From CAVSUB01 sp963816725 (GTDB taxonomy: Bacteria > Acidobacteriota > Vicinamibacteria > Vicinamibacterales > 2-12-FULL-66-21), in the NCBI GenBank assembly GCA_963816725.1, contig CAWFMC010000006.1, forward strand, positions 62,001 to 126,000: a DNA stretch of 64,000 nt, read 5' to 3'. Below the pieces are notes generated by a model that saw only the letters and a list, made by a program, of their open reading frames with translations, searched no databases and was not told the origin of the DNA. This document shows positions 56,825-64,000 of this stretch, one piece after another (the stretch's first letter is position 1; every line of letters starts with the position of its first letter). The position numbers and the translations under genes were made by a program.

Positions 56825-58480
56825 ATGCGCATTGCCGCCATCGATATCGGGACCAATTCCATTCACATGATCGTCGTGCAGGTCCGGCCGGACCTGTCCT
56901 TCGAAGTGGTCGACCGTGAAAAAGACATGGTGCGGCTCGGCGCCGGCGGACTGGACGGCCGGAGCCTGACGCCGACCGCCATCACGGCGGCGATGCAAAC
57001 GCTGGCCAAGTTCAAGCGCCTGGCCGAGTCGCACAAGGTCGACGAGATCATCGCCGCGGCGACGAGCGCCACCCGCGAGGCCGAGAACGGCGGCGACTTC
57101 ATCGCCCAGGTCGACCGCGAGATTGGGATCAAGATCAAGGTGATCTCGGGCACCGAAGAAGCACGGCTGATCCATCTGGCCGCGGCGTACGGCGTAGACG
57201 TGGGGTCCTCTCCCGCCGTGGTGGTCGACATCGGCGGCGGCAGCGTCGAGGTCACGCTCGGGAACGCCACGCATCTGACCCTCGGGCGCAGCTTCAAGGC
57301 TGGCGTCATCCGCCTGACCGAACGGTTCGTCCGGACCGATCCGCTCACCCGCCACGATCAGCGCCGTCTGGTCAAGTTCGTCAGCAAGGAGATGGGGCCG
57401 TACCTGGAGCAGGTCGCCAATCGCGGGTTCGAACGGCTGATCGGCACGTCAGGCACGATCCTGAGCCTCGGTACGATGGCGGTCGCGGAAGAAGGCGAGG
57501 TGCCGGAGGACGTCCGCAACCGGCGAGTGCCGGCGAAGGCGTTGCGCCGACTGCAGAAGCGGCTGGTCGAGGCGGACATCGCCGAGCGGCTGCGCATTCC
57601 AGGCATGGATCCGAGACGTGCCGATCTCTCCGTCGCCGGCGCGGTGCTCTTCGACACCATCGTCCGCCGGCTGGGTGCCGACGAGTTCACGCTGTGCGAC
57701 CTCGCGCTGCGCGAAGGACTCGTGCTCGACTACATCCGGCGCAACGGCGCCCGGATTCGGAAAGTTGAACGCTACCCCGACATCCGCCGCCGGAGCATCA
57801 TCGAGCTGGGCGAGCGATGCGGATACTGGCCGGAACACGCCCAGCAGGTCGCCCGGATCGCCCTGAACATTTTCGATCAGACCCGGAGCGTCCACGGTCT
57901 CAGCGACACCGAGCGCGAGTGGCTGGAGTACGGCGCGCTCCTGCACGACATCGGCGTTCACATCAGTTACGAGCGCCATCACCGCCACTCGTACTACTTG
58001 ATCAAGAACGGCGACCTGCGCGGCTTTGCCCCGCAGGAGATCGAGGTCATGGCGCTCATCGCCCGCTATCACCGGCAGGCGACGCCGAAGAAGAGCCACG
58101 AGGGATACGGCGACCTGCGCGGCTCGTTACGCCGCACCGTCCGGGCACTGTCCGCGATGGTGCGCCTGGCCGAGGGGCTCGACCGGAGCCACGCGCAGGC
58201 CCTGAGCGGCCTCGACCTGTATCCGCGGGCCGACGATTACCTGGTCCGCCTGCGCACCGCCGGCGATGCGGAGTTGGAACTCTGGGCGGCCCACCGCCAC
58301 GTCGGCCCGCTCGAGGCCGTGCTCGGCAAGCCGCTGCGCTTCGAGGTCGCAACCGGCGAGGCCCCTGTGCCCCCGGTCAAAGGGTCCGACGGCAAGCGCG
58401 CCGCACGGGCTCATGGCAAGGCGGGACGGGATGGAAAGAAGCGCCATCGCAAATCCGCCGCCCCCGCGGCCGCGTCATAG
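56825..58480 (+). CDS. ppx: Exopolyphosphatase / Ppx-GppA phosphatase with HD domain
   Basis: This 551-residue enzyme hydrolyses terminal phosphates from polyphosphate, and possibly pppGpp. The ASKHA-fold part has AAIDIGTNSIHMIVVQV (phosphate-1 loop), ATSATREAENG, SGTEEARLIHLAA and VVDIGGGSVEVTLG (phosphate-2 loop). From about residue 310 an HD-type helical domain follows (YGALLHDIGVHISYERHHRH, with ligand His and Asp), then a basic tail (GKAGRDGKKRHRK). Length fits long Ppx. It leads a cluster with pstB and phoU. Confidence 0.93.
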   Translation: MRIAAIDIGTNSIHMIVVQVRPDLSFEVVDREKDMVRLGAGGLDGRSLTPTAITAAMQTLAKFKRLAESHKVDEIIAAATSATREAENGGDFIAQVDREIGIKIKVISGTEEARLIHLAAAYGVDVGSSPAVVVDIGGGSVEVTLGNATHLTLGRSFKAGVIRLTERFVRTDPLTRHDQRRLVKFVSKEMGPYLEQVANRGFERLIGTSGTILSLGTMAVAEEGEVPEDVRNRRVPAKALRRLQKRLVEADIAERLRIPGMDPRRADLSVAGAVLFDTIVRRLGADEFTLCDLALREGLVLDYIRRNGARIRKVERYPDIRRRSIIELGERCGYWPEHAQQVARIALNIFDQTRSVHGLSDTEREWLEYGALLHDIGVHISYERHHRHSYYLIKNGDLRGFAPQEIEVMALIARYHRQATPKKSHEGYGDLRGSLRRTVRALSAMVRLAEGLDRSHAQALSGLDLYPRADDYLVRLRTAGDAELELWAAHRHVGPLEAVLGKPLRFEVATGEAPVPPVKGSDGKRAARAHGKAGRDGKKRHRKSAAPAAAS

Positions 58481-58484
58481 CGGG

Positions 58485-58524
58485 CGTTACACCGATTTTA
58501 CGCCGGCGAAACTGGCGCGAAATC
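58485..58524 (+). promoter_or_regulatory. Candidate four-unit PhoB box array upstream of pstB
   Basis: Four units at 11-bp period: CGTTACA at 58485, TTTTACG at 58496, CGAAACT at 58507 and CGAAATC at 58518, in the 70-bp gap between ppx and pstB. The last unit is 27 bp before the pstB start. Confidence 0.6.
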
Positions 58525-58550
58525 ACCCGGCGATACCGTTGGGGACAGGC

Positions 58551-59384
58551 ATGCCACTGCTCCAGCCCGTCGCCCCGCCGCCCATCACGGTGACCGCCCG
58601 CGCGACGCCCGTTCCTGCCGCGGCGCACCCCGTCTCGATCGACGTCAAGGGCCTCAACTTCTTCTACGGTTCCAAGAAGGCCCTCGAGAACATCTCGATC
58701 GCGATCCGGCGCAACCTGGTCACCGCGTTCATCGGGCCGTCGGGCTGCGGGAAGAGCACCTTCCTGCGCACGCTGAACCGGATGAACGACATCATCCCCG
58801 GCACCCGGGTCGAAGGCCAGGTGCTGATCGAAGGTGACGATGTGTATGGGGCGCGGACGGACGTCGTGGCGCTGCGCCGCCGGGTCGGGATGGTGTTCCA
58901 GAAGTCCAACCCGTTCCCCAAGTCGATCTTCGAGAACGTCGCCTACGGGATTCGCCTCAACGGGCTCGCGGCGTCGCGCGCCGACCTGCACGGCCGCGTC
59001 GAGGAGAGCTTGAAGAGCGCGGCCATCTGGGACGAGGTCAAGGAACGGCTGCACGAGTCCGCATTGGCCCTCTCCGGCGGACAGCAGCAGCGGCTGTGCA
59101 TCGCCCGGGCGCTCGCGGTCAAGCCCGACATCCTGCTGATGGACGAACCGGCGTCGGCGCTCGACCCGATTGCGACCCAGCGGATCGAAGAGCTGATCTA
59201 TCAGCTCAAGACGACGTATACGATCGTCATCGTCACGCACAACATGCAGCAGGCGGCACGCGTCTCGGACCACACCGCGTTCTTCTGGCTCGGGAAGTTG
59301 ATCGAATACGGGCCGACGGATCGCATCTTCACCAACCCCGAGGAGAAGCTGACCGAGGACTACGTCACCGGCCGCTTCGGTTAG
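58551..59384 (+). CDS. pstB: Phosphate ABC transporter ATPase PstB
   Basis: This 277-residue ATPase powers the PstCA permease encoded 7 kb upstream. Walker A GPSGCGKS, Q-loop VFQKSNPFPKSIFENVAYG, signature LSGGQQQR, Walker B LLMDEPASALDP and H-switch THNMQQA are intact, and RMNDIIPGTRVEGQV is PstB-specific. A proline/alanine N-terminal extension of about 30 residues precedes the ATPase domain. It has its own box array and is followed by phoU. Confidence 0.95.
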   Translation: MPLLQPVAPPPITVTARATPVPAAAHPVSIDVKGLNFFYGSKKALENISIAIRRNLVTAFIGPSGCGKSTFLRTLNRMNDIIPGTRVEGQVLIEGDDVYGARTDVVALRRRVGMVFQKSNPFPKSIFENVAYGIRLNGLAASRADLHGRVEESLKSAAIWDEVKERLHESALALSGGQQQRLCIARALAVKPDILLMDEPASALDPIATQRIEELIYQLKTTYTIVIVTHNMQQAARVSDHTAFFWLGKLIEYGPTDRIFTNPEEKLTEDYVTGRFG

Positions 59385-59464
59385 ATCGCGATCGCCCCGG
59401 CGCGCCGCCATCGGCTTGATCATCACCGCCCGAACCGCCGGGCCGTCAACGCTCAGGAAACGCA

Positions 59465-60145
59465 ATGCCCGACCGCTACGTGCCGCATTTTCAGGAGGAG
59501 CTCGAACAGCTCAAGACGCGCTTGCTCGAAATGGGCGGGCTGGCCGAGGACCGCGTCCGCTCGGCGGTAGAGGGACTGGTGGAGCGCGAAACGGCGGTGG
59601 TCGACCGCGTGCTGACGGGTGACGTGCCGATCAACCAGCTCCACATCGAAATCGACAGCCGCTGCTTCAAGCTGCTCGCCCTGCATCAGCCGATGGCCGT
59701 CGACCTGCGGGCGATCGTCTCAGCCGTCAAGATCAACACCGACCTGGAGCGCGTCGGCGACCTGGCGATCAACATCGCGGAAGCGGTGCGCCGCTACATG
59801 CGCCACGCCCCGGTGAAGGAGCTGATCGACATCCCCCGCATGGCCGGCATCGCGCAATCGATGCTGCGCGACGCGCTCGACGCCTACGTCCGCCGCGACA
59901 TCGCGCTGGCCCAGAGCGTGCTCAATCAGGACGATGAGCTGGATGCATTGAAGACGCACGTGTTCCGCGACCTGCTGACCTGCATGCTGCAGGATCCCGC
60001 GACGATCGAGCCGGCGCTCGATCTGATCCTGATCTCCCGCCACCTGGAGCGGATCGGTGACCACGCGACCAACGTCGCCGAAGACGTCATCTTCATGGTC
60101 TCGGCCCGCGACGTCCGCCACCACGCCGGCGAAGTCGGCGCGTAG
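59465..60145 (+). CDS. phoU: Phosphate transport regulator PhoU
   Basis: This 226-residue, all-helical negative regulator links Pst transport to PhoR. Both three-helix halves carry the metal-binding pattern: INTDLERVGDLAINIAEAV in the first and ISRHLERIGDHATNVAEDV in the second, with the conserved E/D residues for metal clusters. The gene lies 80 bp after pstB and probably shares its transcript. Confidence 0.95.
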   Translation: MPDRYVPHFQEELEQLKTRLLEMGGLAEDRVRSAVEGLVERETAVVDRVLTGDVPINQLHIEIDSRCFKLLALHQPMAVDLRAIVSAVKINTDLERVGDLAINIAEAVRRYMRHAPVKELIDIPRMAGIAQSMLRDALDAYVRRDIALAQSVLNQDDELDALKTHVFRDLLTCMLQDPATIEPALDLILISRHLERIGDHATNVAEDVIFMVSARDVRHHAGEVGA

Positions 60146-60251
60146 CTCGCGCCGAGCGGCGCTAGGTTTGCCGCTGACGCGGCTGGCTCCGGCCCTGACC
60201 GGGCGCGCGGTCGATGCGCCCGCACCCTCACGTTGATACAATGGGCGCGAT

Positions 60252-60431
60252 TTGACGCAACCAGAGGCATGGTGCGCGTATTGCCGTCGCCGACAGGCCG
60301 AGCCGGCGTGGCGGCCCTTCTGCAGCGAGCGATGCAAGCTCGCCGACCTCGATCGCTGGTTGAGCGAAGAGTACCGGGTGCCCGACGAGGAGCCGCCGGC
60401 CGGCGATCCTGAAGAGCCCGGAGATCCGTAA
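60252..60431 (+). CDS. yacG: DNA gyrase inhibitor YacG, zinc-binding
   Basis: This 59-residue protein is below the usual length cut-offs for gene listing. Its four zinc cysteines read CAYC and, 15 residues later, CSERC, in the family context FCSERCKLADLDRWLSEEYR. YacG binds the GyrB C-terminus and inhibits gyrase. The start is TTG 60252 (M-T-Q-P-E-A-W-C-A-Y-C), the only start that keeps the first zinc pair; no strong ribosome site is visible. gltA starts 24 bp after its stop. Confidence 0.88.
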   Translation: MTQPEAWCAYCRRRQAEPAWRPFCSERCKLADLDRWLSEEYRVPDEEPPAGDPEEPGDP

Positions 60432-60454
60432 CCCGTTCACGCCCGATACGTTGC

Positions 60455-61739
60455 ATGGCCGACACCCTGACCGTCACCGACAGCCGCACCGGCAAGCAGT
60501 ACGTCCTCCCCATCGAGGACGGGACCATCCGCGCGATGGATCTTCGCCAGATCAAGAAGGATGGCGAAGACTTCGGCCTGATGTCCTACGACCCGGCGTT
60601 CACCAACACCGCCGCCTGCCGCAGCCGCGTCACGTTCATCGACGGGGACAAGGGCGTCCTGATGTATCGGGGCTACCCGATCGAGCAGCTGGCCGAGCAC
60701 AGTACCGTACTTGGAGACGGCGTATCTGGTGCTGTTCGGCGAACTGCCGGACAAGGCGCAGCTCGCAGCCTGGACCAGCGATGTGGGCAGCCACATGGTC
60801 GTGCCGGAAGGGCTCAAGAAGACCCTGGAAGGCTTCCGGCATGACGCGCATCCGATGGGCATGTTCCTGAGCGCCATCGGCGCGCTCGGCACGTTCTACC
60901 CGGACGCCAAGAACATCAGCGATGCCGACACGCGTCGCCAGCACAGCATCCGGCTGATCGCCATGGCCCCGACGGTCGCGGCCTATGCCCTCCGGCACAC
61001 CACGAATCGGCCGCTGGTGATGCCCGACAGCGCGCTGACGTTCACCGGCAACTTCTTGAACATGCTGTTCAAGATGACCGAGCTCCAGTACAAGCCGAAC
61101 CCGGTGCTCGAACGGGCGCTCGAGGTGCTGTTCATCCTGCACGCGGATCACGAGCAGAACTGCAGCACGCATGCGATGCGCGGGATCGGCAGCTCGCATG
61201 TCGATCCCTACTCCGCCCTGGCCGGGGCGGTGGCGGCCCTGTACGGCCCGCTCCATGGCGGGGCCAACGAAGCCGTGCTGCGGATGCTCAAGGAGATCGG
61301 GTCGCTGCAGAACATCCCCGACTTCATCAAGCGAGTGAAGGCCGGCAAAGGCAAGTTGATGGGCTTCGGCCACCGGGTCTACAAGTCGTACGACCCGCGC
61401 GCCAAGATCATCAAGCGGGTCGCCGACGAAGTGTTCGAGGTCACCGGCAAGAACCCGCTCCTCCACATCGCGTTGGAGCTGGAACGGATCGCGCTCGAAG
61501 ACGACTACTTCGTGAAGCGCAAGCTGTATCCGAACGTCGATTTCTACTCCGGCCTGATCTATCAGGCGATGGGCTTTCCGGTCGACATGTTCCCGGTCCT
61601 GTTCGCCATCCCGCGGACGTCCGGGTGGCTGGCGCAGTGGGACGAGATGCTGAACGATCCGGAGCAGAAGATCGCCCGCCCGCGTCAGATCTACGTCGGG
61701 TCCGAGCGCCGCGACTATCCCACCGGGGCACGGTCGTAG
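60455..61739 (+). CDS. gltA: Citrate synthase (frameshifted)
   Basis: This enzyme condenses acetyl-CoA and oxaloacetate to citrate. The first frame runs from YVLPIEDGTIRAMDLRQI to MYRGYPIEQLAEHST; the second continues YLETAYLVLFGELPDKAQLA through HADHEQNCSTHAMRGIGSSH, LYGPLHGGANEAVLRML (active-site His), VKAGKGKLMGFGHRVYKSYD (active-site His region), FYSGLIYQAMGFPVDMFPVL (active-site Asp) and a RPRQIYVG end. One extra base lies at 60704-60708; its removal gives exact family spacing. About 427 residues in all, the type II hexameric length. Confidence 0.93.
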
Positions 61740-61744
61740 CCGCG

Positions 61745-62680
61745 ATGCGGACGATCCGCACGGTCCTTACCAGAGTCGCGGCGGCGCTCGTGCTGGCCGC
61801 GGCGATGGCGCCCCCTGCCGCGGCGCAGACCGCGGCGGCGGCCAAGCCGTTCAGCGGCACGCGCGCGCTGGCCGATGTCAAGCAGCTGGTCGCGATCGGA
61901 CCGCGCGTCGCCGGCACCTCCGGCGCGGCCAAGGCGCGGGCGTACATCACCGCGCAATTGAAGGCGGCCGGCCTGACCGCGCGGGAGCAGGCGTTCGATG
62001 CCGCCACGCCCCGCGGCACGGTCCACATGATCAACCTGATCGCGGTCGTGCCGGGTGCGGCCGCGGCTGGGACCCGGCCGAGCGGCCAGCGCATCGTCGT
62101 GGGCGGCCACTACGACACCAAGCTGTTCAAGGAGTTCACGTTCGTCGGCGCCAACGATGGCGGCTCGAGCGCGGCGCTGTTGATCGAGCTGGCCCGCGCC
62201 CTCAAGCCCAAGACCCTGCCGTTGGACGTCGAGCTGCTCTTTCTCGACGGCGAGGAAGCGGTCGGCGAGTGGCAGGGGAACGATCACACGTATGGCAGCC
62301 GTCACTACGTGCAGGCCGCCCGCAGCGACGGCACCCTGAAAACCATCGCCGCGTTCGTGCTGGTCGATATGATCGGTGACAAGGACCTGCGCATCATGCG
62401 CGAGTCGAACTCGACTCCGTGGCTGACCGACACGGTGTGGGCAGCCGCCAGGAAACTGGGCAAGCGTGAGTTCGTGAGCGAGGTCACGACGGTCGAGGAC
62501 GACCACCTCGAGTTCCTCGAGGCCGGCGTCCCGTCGGTCGACATCATCGATCTCGACTACCCGGCCTGGCACCGGGCTGACGACACGATGGACAAGCTGT
62601 CGGCTGCCTCGCTCCAGTCGGTCGGCGACGTGGTGGTCGCGTCCCTCGCCGACATCGCCGCGCGCAGCACGAAGCCGTAG
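61745..62680 (+). CDS. M28-family peptidase, glutaminyl-cyclase-like
   Basis: This 311-residue exported protein has a signal peptide (AAALVLAAAMAPPAAAQ). The zinc site is marked by GGHYDTKLF, GANDGGSSAALLIELARAL, LFLDGEEAV and the late DYPAWHRADDT His. The acid LEFLEAGVPSVDIIDLDYP region matches the glutaminyl-peptide cyclotransferase branch of M28 more than leucine aminopeptidases. Activity could be N-terminal pyroglutamate formation or aminopeptidase. It follows gltA by 5 bp but is unlikely to be functionally related. Confidence 0.82.
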   Translation: MRTIRTVLTRVAAALVLAAAMAPPAAAQTAAAAKPFSGTRALADVKQLVAIGPRVAGTSGAAKARAYITAQLKAAGLTAREQAFDAATPRGTVHMINLIAVVPGAAAAGTRPSGQRIVVGGHYDTKLFKEFTFVGANDGGSSAALLIELARALKPKTLPLDVELLFLDGEEAVGEWQGNDHTYGSRHYVQAARSDGTLKTIAAFVLVDMIGDKDLRIMRESNSTPWLTDTVWAAARKLGKREFVSEVTTVEDDHLEFLEAGVPSVDIIDLDYPAWHRADDTMDKLSAASLQSVGDVVVASLADIAARSTKP

Positions 62681-62687
62681 CCGCACC

Positions 62688-63902
62688 TCACTCGGCCGGC
62701 GCGTCGAGCAGCTGCCGGATCTCGTCCTCGCGCAGCACCGTCACCGACCCCTTGGCGCGCGCAAAGATCCGTTCGACCAGCGCGTCGTTCACCGGAAGGC
62801 CACGCTTCTCCAGCCAGAACACCACGTTCGACTTTCCCGACATCGGGCCGACCTCGATCTCCTGTTCGCGTCCGATCAGGCTGGCCGGGATCCCCGAGTA
62901 CACGGCGTCGGCGAGCTCGTAGTCTTGCTTGCGGAACGCCTTGATCACCGCCGCGGCATGTACGCCGGTCGCGGTGCGGAAGGCATCGCGGCCGACGATC
63001 GGGTAGTTCGGCGGGATGGGCACGCCGGTGATGGCGGCGGTGTGCTCGCAATATTCCACCAATGCGGACAGGTCGCGCTCGATGTATCCCATGAGGACGA
63101 GGTTCATGAGCAGCGCGTCCATCGGCGTGTTGCCCACGCGCTCGCCGATGCCAATCGCGCAGCCGTGCACCCGCGTGGCGCCGGCGTCGATCGCGGCGAT
63201 CGAGTTGATCACCGCGAGATCGCGATCGCGGTGCCCGTGCCAGTCAATCCCGATTCCGCCGCCGCACTCGGCCACCACCTCCCCGATGAAGCGTGTGACC
63301 GCCGCCGCTCCGGCGGGCGTGGCGTGGCCGACCGTGTCGGAGATGCAGACCCGCGACGCGCCGGCGCGAATCGCGGCCGAGTAGAGCCGGCGCAGCGTCT
63401 CGGGATCGGCGCGGGTCGTATCCTCGGTGACGTACATCACCGTCAGTCCTTCACGGACCGCGAACCCGATTGCCTCTTCCGTCAGCGCCAGCAGCCGGTC
63501 CAGCGCCCACCCTTCGGCGTACTGGCGCAACGGGCTCGAGCCGATGAACGCGCAGCACTCGATCGGTACGCCGGTGTGCTGGGTGATCGCGGCAATCGGC
63601 GCGATGTCGGCGATCAGCGTCCGGGCGGCGCAGTTTGCCCGGACCGACAGCCGCGCGGCGGCGATTTCACCCGCCAGCCGCTCGACATCGCGGGCCACGT
63701 GCGGCCCGGCGCCGGGCAGGCCGATGTCCGCAGTCTCGATCCCGAGGCGATCGATCAGGTGCAGCAGGTGCAGCTTCTCGTCGATCGTCGGCGTGCGCAC
63801 CGAGGGTGATTGCAGCCCGTCACGCAGGGTCTCGTCGTTCAGCTGCACGGGATGCGCCGGCCGCGTCGCCGTGCCGTTCCAGTCGTGAATGAGCGGATGC
63901 AT
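62688..63902 (-). CDS. LeuA/homocitrate-synthase-type acyltransferase
   Basis: This 404-residue enzyme is of the 2-isopropylmalate/homocitrate synthase family (DRE-TIM metallolyase). The signature NDETLRDGLQSPSV carries the DRE-like metal residues. GHATPAGAAAVTRF, IDWHGHRDRDLAVINSIAAI (HxH metal ligands) and GCAIGIGERVGNTPMDALLM follow. The C-terminal part lacks the full LeuA regulatory domain, so it resembles homocitrate or citramalate synthases as much as 2-isopropylmalate synthase. The exact 2-oxoacid cannot be read. It converges with the M28 gene, 7 bp apart. Confidence 0.83.
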   Translation of the reverse strand: MHPLIHDWNGTATRPAHPVQLNDETLRDGLQSPSVRTPTIDEKLHLLHLIDRLGIETADIGLPGAGPHVARDVERLAGEIAAARLSVRANCAARTLIADIAPIAAITQHTGVPIECCAFIGSSPLRQYAEGWALDRLLALTEEAIGFAVREGLTVMYVTEDTTRADPETLRRLYSAAIRAGASRVCISDTVGHATPAGAAAVTRFIGEVVAECGGGIGIDWHGHRDRDLAVINSIAAIDAGATRVHGCAIGIGERVGNTPMDALLMNLVLMGYIERDLSALVEYCEHTAAITGVPIPPNYPIVGRDAFRTATGVHAAAVIKAFRKQDYELADAVYSGIPASLIGREQEIEVGPMSGKSNVVFWLEKRGLPVNDALVERIFARAKGSVTVLREDEIRQLLDAPAE

Positions 63903-63916
63903 GGGGGTACTTTACG

Positions 63917-64000
63917 GCGGGACTCGGGATCCGGGACCCGGCAGTCCGGACGCGGGCGGCGGTCGGCGGCCGGCCGTCGGCGGTCGGATGCGCGGTCGCG
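63917..64000. repeat. Heptamer-like repeat at the window end
   Basis: GGGACTC/GGGATCC/GGGACCC units are followed by GGTCGGC/GGCCGGC units. This is one arm of another heptamer element, cut by the window edge, immediately upstream of the LeuA-like start. Confidence 0.6.

Overview
The window is high-GC (by eye about two-thirds G+C) chromosomal DNA that looks like a soil-type Acidobacteriota, probably of the Vicinamibacteria kind. This is inferred from gene style: a very large TonB receptor with an N-terminal carboxypeptidase-regulatory domain, a giant BACON-repeat secreted protein, an imuA-imuB-dnaE2 mutagenesis cassette, many radical SAM enzymes and a complete phosphate regulon. No rRNA, tRNA, CRISPR array, insertion sequence or prophage was seen.

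Layout. 0-10 kb: the 3'-truncated end of an AbgB-like M20 amidohydrolase, moaA, a 1.5-kilo-residue BACON-repeat protein, an HtrA protease and a HAD phosphatase. 10-20 kb: a three-domain radical SAM enzyme resembling archaeal tetraether-lipid synthase, the MsrPQ methionine sulfoxide repair pair, a run of partly degenerate signalling proteins (histidine kinase, NtrC-type regulator, receiver-less AAA+ protein, GGDEF remnant) and a UDP-sugar dehydrogenase. 19.5-29 kb: small enzymes (YqiA esterase, SET methyltransferase, DUF882), a TVNG-repeat exported protein, two adjacent radical SAM genes with yajQ, a metallophosphoesterase, a PLD-like protein, and a DUF4956 membrane protein beside a kinase-like lipoprotein. 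29-35.5 kb: the dnaE2-imuB-imuA cassette. 35.5-43.5 kb: an MFS exporter, a NicO-type metal transporter with a DsbD-alpha-like protein, a TonB receptor and small proteins. 43.5-60.1 kb: phosphate and polyphosphate genes (phoB/phoR, pitA-DUF47, an OprP-type porin, pstS-pstC-pstA-phoB2, glgC, sixA-CHAD, ppx-pstB-phoU). 60-64 kb: yacG, citrate synthase, an M28 peptidase and a LeuA-like synthase.

Three themes stand out. (1) Short tandem heptamer arrays, often as inverted left and right arms, occur in at least nine places. They have entered the coding sequence of dnaE2 three times and lie in both intergenic gaps of its cassette. (2) Arrays of 7-bp units repeating every 11 bp, the geometry of a PhoB box, precede the porin, the second phoB, pstB, the ppx/CHAD divergent pair and glgC, and so define a readable Pho regulon. 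(3) Five conserved genes (moaA, the BACON gene, the NtrC-type regulator, dnaE2, gltA) each carry a single frameshift, and all five have the same +1 sense. Residual sequencing insertions are the simplest reading, but the dnaE2 case falls inside a heptamer array and could be biological.

All calls were made by reading the sequence. No database search was run.
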